A stretch of DNA of 48,822 bases from Trebouxia sp. TZW2008 (Eukaryota; Chlorophyta; Trebouxiophyceae; Trebouxiales; Trebouxiaceae), in NCBI GenBank assembly GCA_002118135.1, contig BDIU01000561.1, positions 1 through 48,822 of the forward strand, read 5' to 3'. The position numbers were made by a program, and so were the translations under genes. Below, one piece after another: positions 1 through 12,600 of the stretch (positions are counted from its first letter, which is position 1; the number at the start of each line of letters is the position of its first letter). The notes beneath the pieces were generated by a model, which saw only the letters and a program-made list of their open reading frames with translations, was not told the origin of the DNA and made no database searches.

Positions 1-465
1 CTCCCGTAGACCTTTATATATTTTATTGGATACCAGGAGTGTTTTGGTTTGGGCTGAAAATTATATTCTTTTTATTTGTTTTGATTTGGGTACGTGCAGC
101 TTTTCCTGCATGCAGGCGTGCTCTCTTGCCTTCACTGACATCACTGTACTGTCCAGGCTTATGGAATCCTGCAAGAAGTTGACATCACTACACACTGATA
201 AGTACTGGCAGCTTAACAAGCGCACAAGCTCGCTGTACTAGCACAAGCCCTGTGTGTGCAGGAGCGCTTGATACAAGTCAACAATGTGCATCTCAGCTGA
301 AGCTGCAGACTGCCTGGGTCTTCAGCAAGAAAGGAGGGTAAACATCACACAAGTGAGGGGCGTGATGAAGTGAAAGACGGCAAGGCCTTCCGCTGGCCTA
401 AATCAGCAAGGAAACGGGGCCAAAGGCAAGTGCCTGACCCATGCCACCATAAGGCAGGGGCATAC

Positions 466-3400
466 CTGCTGTTGTCAGCCGGCCTTGGGTGGACTTCCCA
501 AATCCTCTCCTTCTGACCTCCAGGTTGTTCAACCTCCAGGGCTGTGTCCCACTTGCCAGTCATAGTATGAGGCAGCTTCTGTCCATCCTTCTCAAACACG
601 CCAACAATCTGCACAGCAAGCACAAAACCCCATGGACATTCATGCCCACAATATGCACACTCAGCCACAGGTCCGAAGAAGCCTGAATGTAGATAGGCCA
701 GCAAGCCTTGCCAATCATGCTGGCATCCCTACATTCTGCACATCAAACACACCAAGCCATTGATGAAAAAAAGCCTGAATGCGCACAGACTGGCAAGCCT
801 TGGGACACTGCCCATGCTTTCCAAACATGCCTACAATCTGTGCACCAAAAATCAGTAAGCTTTGGCAAAACGAAGCCTAAACACGCCCAACCTGGGTCTC
901 AATTCTGAGACTGCCTGTTTGCACTTGTGACCAGCATGCACACTACGCGTGCATGGCTTGCCGATGAGGATATGTGGTGCGACCAGCTGTTGCACTAGAC
1001 AGTTCAGAGATGCCCAGTTGAAGAAAATGAGGCAATGCGAGACTCAATCAATTATGGATAGCAGTCACCTGGTGTTGATCTTTGGATGAGAGCCTGCCAG
1101 ACTCCTTGAACTTGATCTTAGCCACCAGGCTGGACTGCAGGTTGTTGATGCGCATTATGCCCGTGTGCTCAATGTAGATCTTGCCCATGATCAGGTTGTT
1201 GATTTGCGATGTCACCTGCACACAAGCGCCCTGTTTGAGCACAACAGCAGAAGCAGCTTTGGGCAGTAGGAGCGTATAGCAATCAGTGCTGGAAGCACAG
1301 ACAGGGTATGTTGTTGCCTTGCACCAAGCCTTGCTGCAGCTGAGGGACAAGGAGATGGCCGCTTAGCTGACCTGCAGAGCGTTTTGTCAATACATGGAGC
1401 ATTGAAGCAAACCTCCCATGTTGACAGTGTGTAGGACAGACTAAGGGGAAATAGCTCACAAACAGCATCATTGGAGGATCTCATGCCTGTCCAAGCCTGA
1501 GAAATCAGCTTTCAGAAAGACAAATGTTAGACAACAGGCTGCCGGTTACAGCGCAGGTCTTGCTGGTGCTGCATAACTCTGCCCACTACATTGCAGTCAA
1601 CACAAGCCTTTCAGCAACGAATATTGACAGTGTTGCGCTCTCACCTTCTGCCAGGTGTACTCATCGCCGTCATCAAACTTGAGCCTGATGAGCCCAACTG
1701 GGATGAGCTCAATGGAGCGGCCCCAGAACTTGCTGCGCACCTCTGCATCCCCAGAGAAGGTCCAGTGCTCCCCTTCACCGTGTGCTGCAATGACTGTAGG
1801 ATGGTGCACCACCTGAAAAGGCAAAAACTTCGTTGTTGCAAGCATTTTCTTTCCTCAACTGCCTCAGGATCCTAAAACTATGAAATGTACTGATATCACA
1901 AGAACAGCTCTCCTTGTTTCAAGCTGCAATGAGTAGGAGATGGTGCACCACTCGGCGACATAAATTGGCTCAGGCCCACAAAGATTAGGTTTGGAGAGTC
2001 ATGCTGACATCGGTGCGCTTTGTCTTGCTGCAGAGTGTGGTGACTGGCAGATTGTCCACCAACTAAGCAATGAAATTGGAATCATCAGAACCCAAAAGCT
2101 TGAAAAGCAGTGCTGAGACAGATACGACCCTTCTGACTGCAGCCTGTAGTCATTCCAAGTGGTAGGCCGTCCAGTCATGCTCAGCAGCGGTGCCAAAGCA
2201 CATTTGCAGGATTTGAGGCAAGGTGGTGCCCTTTGCTGTCCCTGGGAGTGGGCAAAGCTGGACAGGACGATACACTTGCGGACATTAGCCAGAACACAGC
2301 AATACAGCAATTCTTGCACCGACGAGCCGGTACATCTGGCACCACAGCATGATACAGATGATGCTGAGGCAGCAGCTCAACTGTTCCAAGCCGATGCTCA
2401 GATTTGTCGGCATGCCAGTGACTCTGAGGCATTCCTAGTGTGCGCAGCAACCTTGCTTTACACAACACACTTGAAAGGCTTTAGAATCTTTGACCTGCTA
2501 TGAAATCTAACAGCGCAGCTGCATCAAGATTGCCTGTGTCATGATATGGTGCCGGATGTGTGACATGTGTCATTTTGTCAGCTGCCACAAAAGATGCAGA
2601 TGCTGTGCCAAGCATTACAAACTGCACTGGTGAGCACTGGCCAGCTGTCAGCAGGCCCAGACTGCTGGATGCAATAATACTTGCTGATTACAAAGTGACA
2701 ATTGAGTCAACATTGGCGCAGCAAAGTCCTGAAGAGTTGTAAAGCAGAAAATAGTTGCACATGGTTGACAATGAGCCACCAGCAGTATACATGACTTGAA
2801 TGCGCAATTCAAAGTGACACACATGCATGCCAAACGACGGTACTTGCATCAGGCTGTGCATGAGCTGAGCGCTGCCAAGCTTGAAGTGTTGGAACCAGTG
2901 CTTTGGGAGCTGCGTCGTTGGCAACTTGGTAAGTGGCAAATCACATCAGCAAGCCTGTTGCACCAGCTTGATCTGCTGCTGAGCGGAAAGGCATCAACCA
3001 TACCTTCTCTGCAACGCCTCTCCAGTTCTGCTCAGGGTACTGGAACTCAAAGGTCTCCCCAAGCAGTGGGTTGAAGGGCTTGAGCGTCCGATTCTTGGTG
3101 CCTGAGTAGGACGAGACAGCAAAGGCAGCCACATGCAGCATGCGCTCTATGCTGTGGGGAGGGAATGTGGCAGCCTGCAAGACACCAGGCAACTTTCTGA
3201 GCATGTGCATTCTTCGAAGATGGGCAGGCCCTGGACATTGTCAGATACAACCCACAACACGCTGTAAAACATTGACTACAGGCTGACTATGAGCAGCCAA
3301 AGAAGATTGGCAGATGTAGAGAGATCAAGCAGCAACATGCTATGAAGTATGGCCAAGAGGCTGGATATGAGCAGCTGAGGGACATTGACAGATACAGGAT

Positions 3401-6400
3401 CCACCTGCAACATGCTGTGAAGCATTGGTTATGTGCATCTTGCATGATGCAAGCACAGACTGCACTCTGATCGCAAAGATGCGTCCTGTACACGCGCAGA
3501 TGCCAGCAGTTGTGAAGAAAACTGCATGTGGATGAAATGTGACAGCAATTGCTTCAGTCATCATGTGGCACGTGGCCACGCTATTTGCCATGGTCGCATG
3601 GCTCACCTTGTTGACAAGCTCAGCGTACTCCAGGTCCTCAACTGTCTTCTGGAGAACAGAGAGGGGCTCATTGAAGTAGACAGGCAGGCAGACACGGGTA
3701 AGGTCTTTGCCAATGCACTCCTTGAGGATGGACCACAGGCTGACGCTCTTCTCATGCTGCTTAGGGGTGGGCAGTTTATTCCTTCTGGCAGGCGCAGGAT
3801 GCATCTCCCTGCATGGATGCTTCTTGTCAATTGAGTCCTTTGTCGGTGATTTACTCACCAGCCCATGCTAACAATGCCCCTCAGAAAATGACTGGCCTGC
3901 AGTTGTCTCCATGAGCCAATGATTTTCAAGCATTGGACAATTTGATTCCAGATTGAAACAGCCTCAGTGACCAAGTGCGACATATTGCATGCAGCAAACA
4001 TGTGGTTGGGCAGCATGGAACAAGTCTGAGCAACGTGCTGCAGCATATGCGTGCACAACTCACAACACTGCTAGCAGCAAAACTGCATCGCTTCGACACT
4101 GATACCACAGCTCAGGCAAATGTTGGCCATGAAGGTGCACCTGATCCAGTCATCCCTCTGCTGCTGGCTGCCAACTCCTGAGGTTTGGGAGGTCAGCCCA
4201 GGACCATGCCCATCGTTGTCAGCAGCTTGCCTTGCAGTGCTGCCAGCTTGGGGCCCCTGCTGATATGAGCCCTGGCCAGCATTGGAGTTGCCAGCTGGGG
4301 CACCTTGCTGGTAGGAGCCCTGAGCAGCGCTTGAGGCTTGCCCACTATAGCCTGCGCCATGGTCACCTACATTTGCATCAATACAAAATGACATTGACCA
4401 AGATTCATTGAAGGCAACTCACTCTGTACACACTTGCAGGGGCATGAGTCTTCACAGGCAAGCATGTACATGATGCTGATGATGTTGATGGTGTGGTGAT
4501 GTGCACCTGCAGCTGGCCCAGAAGGTTGGCCAGTCTGGGAAGCGCTCCCGCTGAAGCTGTTTTTGTAACCACCTGCAGCTGCCCCGGCAGCTGCAGCAGC
4601 AGGAGCTGTGCTGGTGCCCCAACTGTCACTGGGGCGGGCCTGGGGGGCTGAGCCTGTGCGCTGCTGCTGCTGAGGGGTGTAGCCTTGGTCAGGTTGTGAG
4701 TAGCCGGCTTGCTGAGGGTATGACCTGGCAGGCGCAGGTCCTGACCCTGCATTGGGCATGAGAGTCAGACGCCGATCTGCGACTTGTCTAAAGCAATTTT
4801 AGCTGCAAGCACATGGCTGGTACCCCACAAGCACCCAATGGTATACAAAACATGAGTTCTGATGAGGTGTGTCTCAAGACACAAGTGAAGCAGCAAACTA
4901 AAGTCTATGCTCACAGTACTTGGGCAATGACAAAACACGAGCATAAATGCCACGATGGTGTTGCTGAACACACTCTGACATTGAGCATGAGTGTCATCTT
5001 GGCAGGGCGTGTGAAGTTTGCCAGTCTAACAAGGCCTGCAAATGCGCTAGCAAACTGCTAGCTCAGTCGCAGGCATCTGTAGATTGGTAAACCCCAGATA
5101 CTCTGATCGGAACAACAGTCATACAGACAGCCTGTATGATCATGACAGGGCTGCAATGCAGGCAGTCTCCTGAATCACCTGTGGGGCCTCAAAAGGAAAT
5201 CCTTGCACCGTCAGATCACTTTTCACACCAAAAGCACCATGAAATTGTGTACTTCAGATGATCATAGTAAAGATTTGTCGGCATGGCCTACCATAATTCT
5301 GTGGAGCACCAGATGTGCTGGTCTCTTCTGCCATCAGCGGTGTGCTGGACAACCGGTTGAGGTTGGTGTTGCAGTCAAAGAATATGTCCTCAGTGCCATC
5401 ACCATTGCTGACAATTGAGCCTGAATCATCCTCATCAGGCTCATCGTCTGAGTGAGACTGCATAGACTCCTTGTCTGTTTCCCTGTTCTGCAGCCGCTGC
5501 TCCACCACCATGTTTGTCTCAAGTTGCCGCTTCTCATTCTACACAGACAAGATGCTGCGTCAGATCTTTAGTGCTGCAGTGTATTTATCTCAAGCTGCCG
5601 ACTCTTGTTCTGCATTTACGTTTCACACAGACAAGGTGCCGAGTCTGGTCTTTAGTGATGCAATTGTGTGACTCTAGCTGCCGCTTCTGCTTCTACACAC
5701 ATGAGGTGCCTGGTTCAAGCCTTCTTCGATGCAATGTGTTTGGCTGCAAACACATTGCCTCAAGCTGCCGCTCCTCATTCTACAAAAACAAGATGCTAAG
5801 TTGCAATGCAATATGTTGGTCTGGCTGCAAACTTCCCAGAATGTCTCTGCCAAAGCTAGCTGGCTTTGCAGCAGTCACATGAAGGTTACAGCTGTCAGAA
5901 AGCCAGCACACAGGCTGTACATGCAAAGTTACGTAGCAAGCCTTAGTAACAAGGTCTTCTGAGGCAGTGGCCCTGATGCTGGAGAACATGGTACCAGCAA
6001 ACACACAGCAGAGTGTCTTCGCTGACGCCTTGTCCTCAAGCAGCAGGGCTGGTGACCACCTCAGACAACACAAGTCCATGGCGTCACAGCCCAGTTGGTA
6101 GGATTTGCCAGCCACAGCATTAGCATGTAGGCTCCTTTTGACATGCAATACAGCTCCAAAAGCTCCGCCCGACTGTTCATGCAAACTTGGCTGAGCAGCA
6201 GTTAGCTGACATTTGCAGCATGATCAGAAGCAAGACAGACATGATATAATGTGGTGTGACACAGCAAGAAGGACACAGTGATCACGAAAGCTGGATGATG
6301 GTGCTTGCTATATATGCTTTCTGCGCATGCCTCCTGTCCAGGCGTCGGACTGCCATTGCAATTTTGCAGCAACAGGCGTTCTGTGGAATGTGCTGACGGC

Positions 6401-8814
6401 AGGAATCAAAGCATCACCTCTAGCTTGTTGACATGGTCAATCAGGACGCGCCGCTTGTCAGCTTCTGCTGTCATGTTGCTGTTGTAGGCCTGGTGGCGCT
6501 CCAACAGCACCTGCTCAACATAAGCTTGCACCTCTGGGCCAGCACCCTTGGCTGCTAGCTGCTGCCTCACTTCAGCCAACAGCTGTTGCAGCTTTGGGTC
6601 AGCAGAGGAGCTCCTGCAAGGTATTCAGCAGAGTCTAATGAGAGTAAAGACATGCAAAGGAGTGAGCACATTATGGGCAGACAATGTGCAGCTTTTGGTC
6701 AGCAGAGGAGCTCCTGCACGGCAGTGAGCAAGTCTGATATAACTGTGTATGCAGGAAGGAGTGAGCAATCTTGACCAAACTATGACACAGCATTTGCCAA
6801 GATCGGAACCAAAGCTGAGGACAGTTTGGAAATGTGAGCAGGGCAATATCTGATAAATGTCAATGCAGCTCTGGTGCATGCAAAAATCTGTGGGCTTCAC
6901 ATGCTGCGGTGGGCTGTGCCAAAGGTGGGCAAAGAAATGAGCGTTGTGCACGGAGTCACTGTCGAGAAAGAGTTGTTCCCATGCCGAGGAGGCAGCAGTC
7001 AACAGCTGCAAGGGCTCCTCTGAGCTGCACTGACTCTTTCTTGACAGAGACATCCGCTTCTACCAAAGGGCAGCTGCAGAAGCCCTGTTCAGCACTTGAC
7101 TTTATCAGTGTCTCAGGTACTGAAGGACGGAAACGGCAGTAAACATAAGGCATACGGCAGTAAACATAAGGCATACGGCAGTAAACATAAGGCATACGGC
7201 AGTAAACATAAGGCATACGGCAGTAAACATAAGGCATACGGCAGGCAGATCAACCACTCTGCAGGTATGTCGAAAATACTGGTGCGGCAGACAAACAGCA
7301 TCTTGGACATGTACTGACTAACAGCTGCACAGATGGTCAGGTGCCTGACAACTGCAAGATGTGGTGCAAAGATGCTTCACCTGCCAGTCTGAGACGCAGC
7401 TGACGCATTGAGCTGCATGGCACCTCCAATGGTAGCTGCAGATCCTTGAATCTTTGACTGCAACAAAGCGGTGACCGCTTGAGTTGTCTTGACTTGCATG
7501 TGTTTGTGATGGGCCACTTCTACACTCAAAACTATTTGTGGCAAGCCGCAATGGCACACAGCATTGCTGCAGCGGTCTACAGCGCAATCTGGTAACAGCG
7601 TGCCCTTGTCAGCGGCATCAACGGCAACAATTTTCAGTTAAGCCAATGCAAGCTTGCATTGGCATGTGTATGCACAAACGATGCTGACAAAAGACATGCA
7701 CAGCACGTTTTGTGTCACAGCTGAGATCAAGAGTGGTACCTTCTCTGCTTGAAGAGTAGTCACCCAAGCTTGCTTGTCATCCCTGCAGACCAAAAACTGA
7801 TGATTTTTGTGTTATTTCAGCCCTTAGAGCAAACCTCTATAATATCATCAATCCCGTTGCGTATAGGCAATGAGCCTGGCACAGAGGGCATCAGCAGCAC
7901 AGGTCAATGGTGTTCCAGTCTCCATCAAGTCCAGCCAACTTGTCCCAAGTCAAGCAGAGTGTGCTTGAGCAGCACCCAACGCTCATGTTCGCAAAGCAGG
8001 ATGGGGTTGCTTATGGCTAGTCAATGCTGGTGCAGTGCAGTGCAGCAAAGACAAGCGTACTCTGTCTCTGCACGAAGCTTGATTGATGCTGTGCCGCTGT
8101 TGACGTAGAACTTTCTGGAGTCTGCCTCTGAGTGCTGAATTGCGCAAACCTGCAAAAGCAGATTGGTTCACTGTTGCGCCACTTGATCCAGCCAAGACAA
8201 TCTGTGCTGAAGAAAGTGATGCAGTTGAGCCAGCTGTACCTGCAAAGGCACCTCTCCTTGGGGTGTCAAATCTGAGTTTTTGTCAGCAGTTGTCCTGTCT
8301 CCACTAGTACGAAAGGAATTGCTGGTTGTTCTGCAGTAAACGTTCAGTCATGAGTACTCGGACTTGCCACCAACTCTGCCAGGCTCAAACATCTCCTGTC
8401 AAATACCTTTTTGATTCCAATACCCCAGTCTCAGTGCCAATTGTTACTACTTCCCCTTCACGGCGCAGAGTCTCCAGCAGCTGTGGCAAATTGATGCCAT
8501 GCATCCCAAAGATCTGCATGTCATGTCCAGCCTCTTGCATTCAATTTTTGGCACACACCTCAGCAACCCCTTGCATACCTTGTAATATCTCAGGACACCG
8601 TCCTTGACAACAAACACACGGCGCCTCCATCCCTTCCCGAAGTTTACGTATTTGAGCAGAACCCCGCATGTAATCTGTACAAGGCAAAATGCTGAGTTAC
8701 TGATCTGCTGCAGATCGAAAAGTCCAGTGGTCTTCGCCCCACCTGTGAATTGCCGTTGTACTGAGCGCCTGGAGGCAGATCAGGCTGCTTCAATGCATCG
8801 TTCAAATTTGACAT
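466..8814 (-). CDS. Oxysterol-binding protein-related protein (ORP), plant ORP1-type with PH domain; 3' end off window
   Basis: ORPs carry sterol and/or PI4P between membranes at contact sites. Exons that fit in phase: 8743-8814, 8579-8674, 8407-8513, 8240-8330, 8061-8149, 7740-7782 (166 codons; PH domain with [20 protein letters not shown] and an [18 protein letters not shown] end), about 7381-7519, 6418-6613 and 5292-5538 (coiled coil, then acidic [10 protein letters not shown] and EDIFFD, as in plant ORP1 proteins), 4507-4776 and 4141-4366 (Gln/Gly/Ala/Pro-rich), 3607-3808 ([20 protein letters not shown]), 3004-3174 ([10 protein letters not shown]), 1645-1812 (VVHHPT, the second half of the EQVSHHPP fingerprint), 1069-1215 and 466-608 ([10 protein letters not shown]). 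The ATG at 8814 opens a clean exon. Unresolved: the junction into the exon near 7500, and a small exon with the first half of the fingerprint between 1813 and 3003. The usual LPPTDSR-type C-terminus is absent, so the last exon(s) lie left of base 1. Confidence 0.93.
1785..1955 (-). repeat. Echo of the ORP fingerprint exon edge (VVHHPT)
   Basis: The block at 1784-1814, which holds the acceptor and first codons of the fingerprint exon, is echoed about 139 bases away at 1923-1953: both read GCTGCAATGA...GGTGCACCAC on the plus strand. The outer copy has small differences that disrupt the frame. It looks like a decayed duplicate of the exon edge. Confidence 0.65.
3237..3440. repeat. Three degenerate tandem units in an ORP intron
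   Basis: Blocks beginning near 3237, 3308 and 3392 share the order (T)TG(A/T/G)CAGAT followed by CAACA(T/C)GCT(G/A)T(G/A)AA, at a spacing of about 75-85 bp. They lie between the exons at 3004-3174 and 3607-3808. I see no coding signal in them. Confidence 0.6.
4141..4776 (-). other. Q/G/A/P-rich low-complexity insert in the ORP, between coiled coil and lipid-binding domain
   Basis: Two exons (4507-4776 and 4141-4366) encode about 165 residues rich in Gln, Gly, Ala, Pro and Ser, with repeated GSYQQG motifs and an alanine run. Both junctions are in phase with the acidic exon before and the SLWSIL exon after, so the insert is probably translated. It lies where other ORPs have a linker carrying the FFAT motif. 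It is likely disordered and may be an alga-specific linker. Confidence 0.75.
5519..5790 (-). repeat. Four tandem copies of the 5' edge of an ORP coiled-coil exon
   Basis: The block containing AAGCTGCCGCTTC (plus strand) occurs at about 5521, 5592, 5675 and 5762, spaced roughly 70-88 bp. On the minus strand each copy reads as an acceptor followed by a short coiled-coil-like piece: NEKRQLE (the assigned exon), NKSRQLE, KQKRQLE and NEERQLE. The outermost copy could form a 36-base phase-0 micro-exon ([12 protein letters not shown]). The rest may be decayed copies or alternative exons. Confidence 0.8.
6587..6718 (-). repeat. Duplicated 3' splice site of an ORP exon, period 100 bp
   Basis: A 32-base block at 6587-6618, covering the acceptor and first codons of exon 6418-6613, recurs at 6687-6718 with one mismatch. 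The copy keeps the AG and the first 20-odd exon bases, so it offers a second acceptor 100 bp upstream in transcript order. I place the real exon at 6418-6613 because only that copy continues into a long open frame in phase with its neighbours. Confidence 0.85.
7134..7244. repeat. 21-bp minisatellite, five copies plus 6 bases, in an ORP intron
   Basis: The unit CGGCAGTAAACATAAGGCAT+A is repeated exactly five times (7134-7238), then CGGCAG follows. There are no mismatches between copies, so the array is young or homogenised. Because 21 is a multiple of three, it is open in several frames, but it lies between the exons at 6418-6613 and about 7381 and is most simply intronic. Confidence 0.97.
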
Positions 8815-9678
8815 GCTGCTGTGATTGCTGCAGCAGCGCAACTGCCAACCAGCCAGGGCTCAAACACTAGGGGACATCTGCAACAGGGACTCCCTATCTG
8901 ACGAAGCTCCTTACTCTGCTGTGATAACACTGCAGCTGTGATCGCAAATCTACTCGACGAAAGCTCTGAGGCGAAAGCTCTAAAGCCCGTGCCACTACGT
9001 GCTGAGCAGCTCCTAGTGTCCATGTGAAAGAAGATGAAGCATTTGGCAATGCGTTTTAAAACGTGCATGAGAGTCATTGAGAGACTGCATGCGAGCGAAC
9101 ACCAGTTGCGCACTGCCGACAAGCAGCATAGACGGTTGGAATTGATCGTTGCGTCACGCGTGAGTGGCCCATGGTAAGCCAATTGCGGCGCCGGTGTGTA
9201 GATCGCACACCGATGATGGAGTTCTCCGCAAGGCTTCGCGGGCGTCTGTCAATGCAGTATCACTGATGCACCTTTGTTTACATATGGGGTACTGCCGCAG
9301 TCAGCCTGCTATGTGGCCAGCGCATTGCGTAGCAGACAGCAGTGAGGCACTTGCCTCAGAGCCTGTAAAGGAGCCATGTCATACTTCGACAGAAACAGTA
9401 AAGCACAACTTGCACTCAGCCGTTTACAATCACTGACTTGATGTCAGCTTGTTTGCTGCTACGTGCTGCTAACAGCACTCAGCAGATCAGCCATACAAGG
9501 ACAAACACACCATTCAGAGCAGTCCACCAAAACTTGCTGCCAAGTGCAACTTGTATACCAAGTACATGAGTAACCGTACATAGAATAAATGGCTGCAGAG
9601 ACTCACTGACTACACAGCAATGGCTAGATCACCATTTTGCCAAAGATGGCTTGCACAGTAAAGCCAATGCTGGTTTAT
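8815..9678. promoter_or_regulatory. Intergenic: ORP 5' region and R3H-SUZ gene 3' flank
   Basis: About 860 bases separate the ORP start codon from the stop codon of the upstream minus-strand gene. It should hold the ORP promoter and 5'UTR and the neighbour's 3'UTR. I find no convincing TATA box and no open frame that joins to either gene. Short open stretches here have no sensible splice borders. Confidence 0.5.
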
Positions 9679-12600
9679 TCAAGGCGGGCTGGTGGTCTCT
9701 GTGCTGAATGGTTTTCCAGCTTTGTCTGCTTGGTGTGCCCCGTCTGTGCCTTTGGCCTCAGCATTTTGCTTGAGGTCTGACGGCATCGACTGAGCCGCAG
9801 GCCCTGCTGAGGCAGATGCAGGTGCAGCACTTGCAGGACTGCATCAATGCGCATTCAATCAGCCCAGTTTGCAATGAACTAAAAAGGCAGGAAATCAACA
9901 ATAAAAACAATGTGCGCCATGCATGTCAAAGCTGACATGGCACATGCATAATGACATGCATTGAACATGACAGGACATGCATTGGCAGACTGACAAAAGT
10001 GCATGTTTGCCATGCATGTAATCAGTGTACAAGTGATGTCATTGTCTTGTTCGTCATTGCAGCCAACATAGGTTACAAAAGATTGACAGCTCACCGACTG
10101 GCACTTTGACTTCTAGGCGTATGCTGATTACTGTTCCTGCGGCTGATGTTATTGCTGTGCGCCCACCCCCGGACATGATTGCCCATCTGAGGCTGCTGCT
10201 GCTGCATTTGTTGCTCAAGCCCCATGCCAGGCATCTGATACGGCACAGCCTGCTGTGGCAGGTAGGGACTGCACATGGCAGGGGAGGGCATCTGCAGGGG
10301 GATGCCCTCCTGGCCTGGGGCCACAAAGCCGTATGGGGCTGGGGCCATGGGCATGCCTGGAAAGGCCATTTGGGAAGCGGGGAACATGCCAGGCATGCCT
10401 TGCATTGGGTGCACTGCACCGGGCATGGCCAATCCAGGAGGCATGGCCTGCATTGGCTGGCCCCCTGGGCCTATCACGTATGGCATCCCCTGCAAGAGCT
10501 GTAGGCAAATCTGACCCAGTATGTAGTCAAGAATTGAGAGCCAAGCAGTACTTGCGTGCCCACAATCCTGTAACATCATGCGGTTGGCAAAGTGAGGCAC
10601 ATGCAATGCTTGCATGCTCACAGCTGTACTGAGGCATGCATTTTTTGGAGCGAGAGCTGTCCTAGAAGCGGCGCTAACAATCCCTGATATGTAGCACAGA
10701 GGCTGGTCTTGGACTGCCGGCAGTCTGCGCTTATCACAAGCTTGCGTGCTGTCAATGCATGTGTTGATTTGCCCAATGCTGCATCATGTCAGCCCTTGCG
10801 CCCGCAACAGACCTGTGCTTCAGTTGCTGATTCTTGGCTTTGACACATTGTCCAATGACCAACAACTCAAGAACAGGTACATTGCGGGTGCGCGTGCTGA
10901 TGTGGTGCATCGCTGAGAAAACAGTCAGCAAACAGGAGCACAGTTGCATTCAAGCACACAACTCTTGCGGATTGCCTAGAACATTGACTCAATCTCGATA
11001 TTGCTATGGCCCAGTGCAGCACAGTGTCAGCATCAGGTTGTGCTGCCTGACCTGCATGGGGATAACCTGGACCCCTGCACCTATGACTATCGGGCACATG
11101 CGTTCAGGGTGGTGCATAATGGTAGCAAGTGACAAAACACATATGCTGTGACAGACAACGCAAGCGCGCTGTGCCTGACCTGCATGGGGATGGGGATGTA
11201 CTGGCCCCCTGCACCCAAAGCTGCTGGGTGCATGTATTCAGGGTGGTGCATGGGGCCCGCCATCATCAACCCAGGGGGGCCTGCTGGGCTGTGGGGGGCG
11301 GACCCCGGGGAAAAAGGTCCCTGCATGCTGTGAGTGGGCATGCCGCCGCCTAGCTCTGGGAACTGCATGTGCCAAACATATACTGTGATAGTCACATGTT
11401 CTGAGATTTCTAGTTGACTGCACCTTTTGTCGGTTTGCTCAGCTTGCATCAACAGCAATGCACTGTGTGTTTTTCAGGTAGACTCTGTGAAGCAGGAGAT
11501 GCAGCAGAAAGGGTGTGTTACAAAACGGACTGACTGCTGACAACAGAGAAAGCTTTGGCAAGAAACGTCATCTCAGGACATGACAAATGATTGGCAATCA
11601 CTAGAGCAGACAGGCGACTGAATTCAAGACAGCAAAACGGATTGGGCAGTGCTCATAATGCATCACATGCATAGAGGCAGTCTGCATTTTGCACAGCAGG
11701 CAAGAAATTCACCTCAGAGCTGTAGGTAGGGCGGATGTACATGCCTTGCTGCATGCCAGGCATCTCCCCATATCCAGGATCAAATCTTGGGAAGCTGCAG
11801 TGCCATATCAAACATCACGGTTCAATAACGTGAGTCATGCAAACGGTACAGTAGCAGAAAGGGCAGCATCACATCAGCCACTGTGATGTCAACTCTGCCG
11901 TAATTGGCGTGATATCATGCCTTGATGCACACACATTTGCACATTTGTGTCAAGGCATATTTACAGCTGTGGTGATGCTGAATGCTCAGCAGGTGCAACT
12001 AAGGCACCAGCACGTTTAAGCTGGCATTTCTTGACGTTTCTGCTGCAAAGCCAGGATGAGGCGACAAGCTTACTTGTACCCTCTACGATAGTCAGGGTCT
12101 TGCAAGTCCTGCTCTCTATTCCTGAAGACAGCCTTTCTCTGGTCTGGCCTGCCTGGGGGGGCTCTACCCCTGCCAGCCATGGGCCCAATGTTGGGGGCTC
12201 TGCCATTCATGCCCCGCATGCTGCCATCATGCATGGCAGAGGCATCTGAGGGAGGCAGACCAGCCTCGGCATTCTGCTGCATGCCAAAAATGCGAGCTCT
12301 GGCTTTGGAGTAGTCCTGCTCACGCTCCTGAACAGTCCTGCAACAATCCAGACAGCAATGGTGACAAGAATCTTTGCGCATTCTGGCACAGGTTCTGAAT
12401 GTGTAGCCCAAACCCTGTCTTGCCAAGCCAACTTGTTATGTGCAACACAATCAGGACAAATGTTGCAAACATGTCTTGCCAAGCCAACTTGTTATGTGCA
12501 ACACAACCAGGACAATTGTTGCAGACATGTCAAGGCATTATGGGCAGACTGCATCTGGTAGCAACATACAGCTGTGAGCATGCTCTGCCAAAGACAGTCA

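Noticed and set aside
1..465. C-terminal ORP exon inside the window
   Set aside because: I searched the minus strand for the LPPTDSR-like ending and found only stops and unrelated sequence, so the exon must lie beyond base 1.
7134..7244. CRISPR-like array
   Set aside because: The repeats are head-to-tail without spacers, in a eukaryotic intron.
7096..7317. GSKHKAY repeat protein from the 21-bp array
   Set aside because: The frame exists only because the unit length is a multiple of three; it lies in an ORP intron and has no plausible start or splice context.
9164..9436. Small plus-strand gene upstream of the ORP
   Set aside because: Open for 90 codons, but with no domain, splice partner or composition support; it falls in the likely promoter region.
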